Part shown: in pieces, positions 61,455-64,000 of the stretch
How the letters are laid out: each line of letters begins with the position of its first letter
How positions within the stretch are numbered: position 1 is the first letter of the stretch
NCBI RefSeq assembly: GCF_024448165.1
Contig: NZ_JAMOLN010000026.1
Coordinates: forward strand, 1-64,000
Length of the DNA: 64,000 nucleotides
Direction of reading: 5' to 3'
From: Streptomyces longispororuber
GTDB lineage: Bacteria; Actinomycetota; Actinomycetes; Streptomycetales; Streptomycetaceae
Position numbers and translations under genes: made by a program
The notes under the pieces: model-generated
What the model was told of the DNA's origin: nothing
What the model saw: the letters and a program-made list of their open reading frames with translations, nothing else
Databases searched by the model: none

Positions 61455-62296
61455 GCGCCCCCGACGCGGTGGGCCGCCGGCGCTTCGGCAAGGTGCCCCT
61501 GTACCTGATCGTGTGGCTGGTCGGCATCGTCATGGTGACGCCGCTGCTCTACGCCCTCGTGTCCGGTTTCAAGTCCACCGACCAGCTCTCCAGCAACCCC
61601 TTCGGCCTGCCCTCGCCGTGGGTGACGTCCAACTACACCGACATCCTCGCGTCGAGCTCCTTCTGGCGGATGCTCGGCTCGTCCACCCTGGTGGCCATCG
61701 GCACGACCGTCCTCACCGTGGGGGCGGCGGCCCTCGCCGCGTTCTCCCTGGCCCGGTTCGCCTATCGGGGGCGGGAGCTGCTGTTCACGCTCTTCACCAT
61801 GGGCCTGATGTTCCCGTTCGCGGTGGCGATCCTGCCGCTGTTCATCCTGCTGCGCACCTTCGGGCTCCTCGACAATCCGTGGGGGGTGATCCTGCCGCAG
61901 GCCGCGTTCGGCCTTCCCATCACCATCGTCATCCTGCGCGGCTTCTTCCGGCAGATCCCCGGCGAACTGGAGGAGGCGGCCACCCTCGACGGCTGCTCCC
62001 CGTTCGGCTTCTTCTGGCGGATCCTGCTGCCGATGGCCCGTCCGGCGCTCGGCACCGTGTCCGTCCTCGCCGTGGTGAGCAGCTGGAACAACTTCCTGCT
62101 GCCGCTCCTGGTGTTCAGCAACGAGACCTGGTGGACGATCCCGGTCGGCGTCCAGCAGTTCCAGGGGCAGTACGCCGCCGACATCGCCCGTGTCTTCGCC
62201 TACCTCGTCCTCGCCATGGTGCCCGCCCTCGCGTTCTACGCGGTGGCCGAACGGCAGCTCATCGGGGGCATCACGATGGGCGCCACCAAGGGCTGA
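61451..62296 (+). CDS. Sugar ABC transporter permease (CUT1, second)
   Basis: A 281-residue permease: first helix VPLYLIVWLVGIVMVTPLLYALVSGF, EAA loop ELEEAATLDGCSPFGFFWRILLPMARP, ending in TMGATKG. Start overlaps the previous stop (ATGA). No ATPase gene follows; a shared MsiK-type ATPase elsewhere in the genome is expected. Confidence 0.93.
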   Translation: MSAPDAVGRRRFGKVPLYLIVWLVGIVMVTPLLYALVSGFKSTDQLSSNPFGLPSPWVTSNYTDILASSSFWRMLGSSTLVAIGTTVLTVGAAALAAFSLARFAYRGRELLFTLFTMGLMFPFAVAILPLFILLRTFGLLDNPWGVILPQAAFGLPITIVILRGFFRQIPGELEEAATLDGCSPFGFFWRILLPMARPALGTVSVLAVVSSWNNFLLPLLVFSNETWWTIPVGVQQFQGQYAADIARVFAYLVLAMVPALAFYAVAERQLIGGITMGATKG

Positions 62297-62352
62297 GCCG
62301 CAGCGTCGCGGATTCGCCACCACCCCTGCACGTACCGCACTTGAGGAGTTCC

Positions 62353-64000
62353 ATGGTCCAGCCCTGGCAGGACACCAGCCTGCCCGCGAAGGTCCGGGCG
62401 GCCGACCTGCTCGCCCGGATGACCAGCGAGGAGAAGAAGGCCCAGCTCTGCAGTGTGTGGCTGGGCGCCGACATCGACACCGACACCGCCGCCGTGGCGC
62501 CCGGACAGCACACGTACGTCGCCGAGAGCGCGGTCCTCGACGCCCTGCTCCCGCACGGTCTCGGCCAGCTGACCCGGCCCTTCGGCACCGTCCCCGTCGA
62601 ACCGGCCGAAGGCGCGGCCCGGCTCGCCGAACTGCAGCACCGGATCCGCGAGGGCAACCGGTTCGCCGTGCCCGCGCTCGCCCACGAGGAGTGCCTCACC
62701 GGCTTCGCCGCCTGGCAGGCCACCGTCTTCCCGACGCCGCTCGCCTGGGGCGCCACCTTCGACCCGGCCCTGATCACCGAGATGGCCGAGGCCATCGGCA
62801 CGTCCATGCGCGCGGTCGGCATCCACCAGGGTCTCGCCCCCGTCCTCGACGTCGTACGGGACCCGCGCTGGGGCCGCACGGAGGAGTCCATCGGCGAGGA
62901 CCCGTACCTGGTCGGCACCATCGGTACCGCCTACGTGCGCGGTCTGGAGGCCGCCGGCATCGTCGCCACGCTCAAGCACTTCGCCGGGTACTCGGCCTCG
63001 CGCGGCGCCCGCAACCACGCACCCGCCCCGCTCGGCCCGCGCGAGCTCGCCGACGTCATCCTGCCCCCGTTCGAGATGGCGCTGCGCGAGGGCGGGGCCC
63101 GCTCCGTGATGGCCGCCTACAACGACATCGACGGTCTTCCCGGCCACGCCCACGCCGGCCATCTCACCCGACTCCTGCGGAACGACTGGGGGTTCACCGG
63201 CACGGTCGTCGCCGACTACTTCGGCATCGCGTTCCTGGAGTCCGCCCACAAGATCGCCGCCTCCGAGGGGGAAGCAGCCCGGCTCGCCCTCGCGGCCGGC
63301 GTCGACGTCGAACTGCCCGCCGCGCGCTGCCTGCCCGCCGCCGACCGCGTCCCCGAGGACCTGCTCGACCGCGCTGCGCTGCGCGTCCTCACCCAGAAGT
63401 GCGAACTCGGCCTGCTCGACCCGGGCTGGGAGCCGGTCGCCGGGGAGGCGCCCGTCGACCTGAACCCGCCCCAGATGCGGGACCTGGCCCGGACGGTGGC
63501 GCAGGAGTCCGTCGTGCTGCTCGCGAACGAGGGGGGCGTGCTGCCGCTGGCCGACGGGGTGCGCATCGCCGTGGCCGGGCCGCTCGCCGACGAACAGGCC
63601 GCGATGCTCGGCTGCTACACGTTCCCGCGGCACGTCGGCGTCAACCACCCCGAGCTCCCCGCCGGGGTCGAGGTGCCGACGTTCGCCGAGGCGCTCCGCG
63701 CGGAGCTGCCCGGCGCCGTCCTCCGCGACGACCCGGCGGACGCCGACGTGTGCCTGGCCGTCGTCGGTGACCGCTCGGGTCTGTTCGGACGCGGCTCCTC
63801 CGGTGAGGGCTGCGACGCCGAGGACCTTCAACTGCCCTATGGGCAGGCCGAGATGCTGGACGAGGTGTTCCGCTCGGGTGTGCCCGTGGTCCTGGTCGTC
63901 CTCAGCGGGCGGCCCTACGCGCTCGGCCGCTGGGCCGACCGCGCCGCCGCCGTCGTCCAGGCGTTCTTCCCGGGGCAGGAGGGCGGCCCCGCCGTCGCCG
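62353..64000 (+). CDS. Glycoside hydrolase family 3 enzyme (beta-glucosidase/beta-xylosidase), 3' end beyond the window
   Basis: The frame runs from ATG 62353 (GAGGAG 5 nt upstream) to the window edge; 549 residues are visible. The N-terminal GH3 barrel shows HEECLTGF, WGRTEESIGEDPYLVG, LKHFAGYSASRGARN and the nucleophile Asp288 in TVVADYFGIAFLE. The second alpha/beta domain begins near ESVVLLANEGGVLPL and includes AVVGDRSGLFGRGSSGEGCD. No signal peptide, so it cuts imported oligomers. It lies 56 bp after the second permease in the same operon. Context favours beta-xylosidase, but beta-glucosidase cannot be excluded. Confidence 0.9.
   Translation, partial: MVQPWQDTSLPAKVRAADLLARMTSEEKKAQLCSVWLGADIDTDTAAVAPGQHTYVAESAVLDALLPHGLGQLTRPFGTVPVEPAEGAARLAELQHRIREGNRFAVPALAHEECLTGFAAWQATVFPTPLAWGATFDPALITEMAEAIGTSMRAVGIHQGLAPVLDVVRDPRWGRTEESIGEDPYLVGTIGTAYVRGLEAAGIVATLKHFAGYSASRGARNHAPAPLGPRELADVILPPFEMALREGGARSVMAAYNDIDGLPGHAHAGHLTRLLRNDWGFTGTVVADYFGIAFLESAHKIAASEGEAARLALAAGVDVELPAARCLPAADRVPEDLLDRAALRVLTQKCELGLLDPGWEPVAGEAPVDLNPPQMRDLARTVAQESVVLLANEGGVLPLADGVRIAVAGPLADEQAAMLGCYTFPRHVGVNHPELPAGVEVPTFAEALRAELPGAVLRDDPADADVCLAVVGDRSGLFGRGSSGEGCDAEDLQLPYGQAEMLDEVFRSGVPVVLVVLSGRPYALGRWADRAAAVVQAFFPGQEGGPAVA

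Noticed and set aside
1-64000. CRISPR arrays, riboswitches, secondary-metabolite assembly-line genes or toxin-antitoxin pairs
   Set aside because: No regularly spaced repeats, no conserved riboswitch core and no such enzyme domains could be recognised by eye.

Overview
The window is high-GC DNA (about 72%) with Streptomyces-type organisation. Start and stop codons overlap as ATGA or GTGA, GTG starts are common, Tat signal peptides occur on secreted proteins, and a typical Streptomyces intergenic repeat is present. Sugar ABC transporters lack their own ATPase. Everything points to a soil or plant-associated Streptomyces. The window holds about 50 protein genes, two tRNA genes and no recognisable mobile element or CRISPR array.

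Left edge (1-2837): the tail of an ebo-type metabolite-traffic cluster (EboE C-terminus, an alkaline-phosphatase-fold phosphodiesterase, and a Tat-exported sugar-phosphate-isomerase-like protein).

Oxalate island (2939-25951): two OxlT-like carriers, an ADP-forming acyl-CoA synthetase, formyl-CoA:oxalate CoA-transferase (frc), a succinyl-CoA-ligase-type pair (sucCD-like), an aldehyde dehydrogenase, a GntR/FCD regulator, a short acyl-CoA-dehydrogenase-like protein, an NAD-dependent molybdenum formate dehydrogenase (fdsGBAD-like), a PanE-family reductase, a LysR regulator, an AAE3-like AMP ligase and oxalyl-CoA decarboxylase (oxc). Read together this is uptake, CoA activation, decarboxylation to formyl-CoA and oxidation of formate to CO2. 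A PanE-type oxalyl-CoA reductase probably adds a carbon-saving branch to glyoxylate. An operator family built on ACTGTAT/CTGTATACAG lies at several promoters and is probably read by the GntR protein. A second set of repeats (AGCCGAT and T-N11-A boxes) precedes oxc and is probably read by the LysR protein.

Middle (26050-34275): a tandem pair of identical tRNA-Leu(GAG) genes, a SIS-domain protein, a secreted GH30 glycosidase, a DUF1963 protein, a three-gene WxL-like surface-protein module and a lipoprotein.

Hydroxyproline operon (34352-40036): three-part D-hydroxyproline dehydrogenase, a DapA-family deaminase, 4-hydroxyproline 2-epimerase and a GntR regulator. The first gene looks leaderless.

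Xylan/hemicellulose region (40217-64000): after a lipoate ligase come GH2 and GH67 (alpha-glucuronidase) genes, a LysR gene with a divergent SnoaL-GNAT fusion gene, and a tightly coupled minus-strand operon (Lpl-type permeases, solute-binding lipoprotein, GH39, DUF624, GH42). Then follow a CE7 acetyl-xylan esterase, a LacI regulator, a second sugar ABC transporter and a GH3 enzyme cut by the window end. Oxalate, hydroxyproline and acetylated glucuronoxylan are all plant-derived, so the window reads as a set of plant-material catabolic islands.
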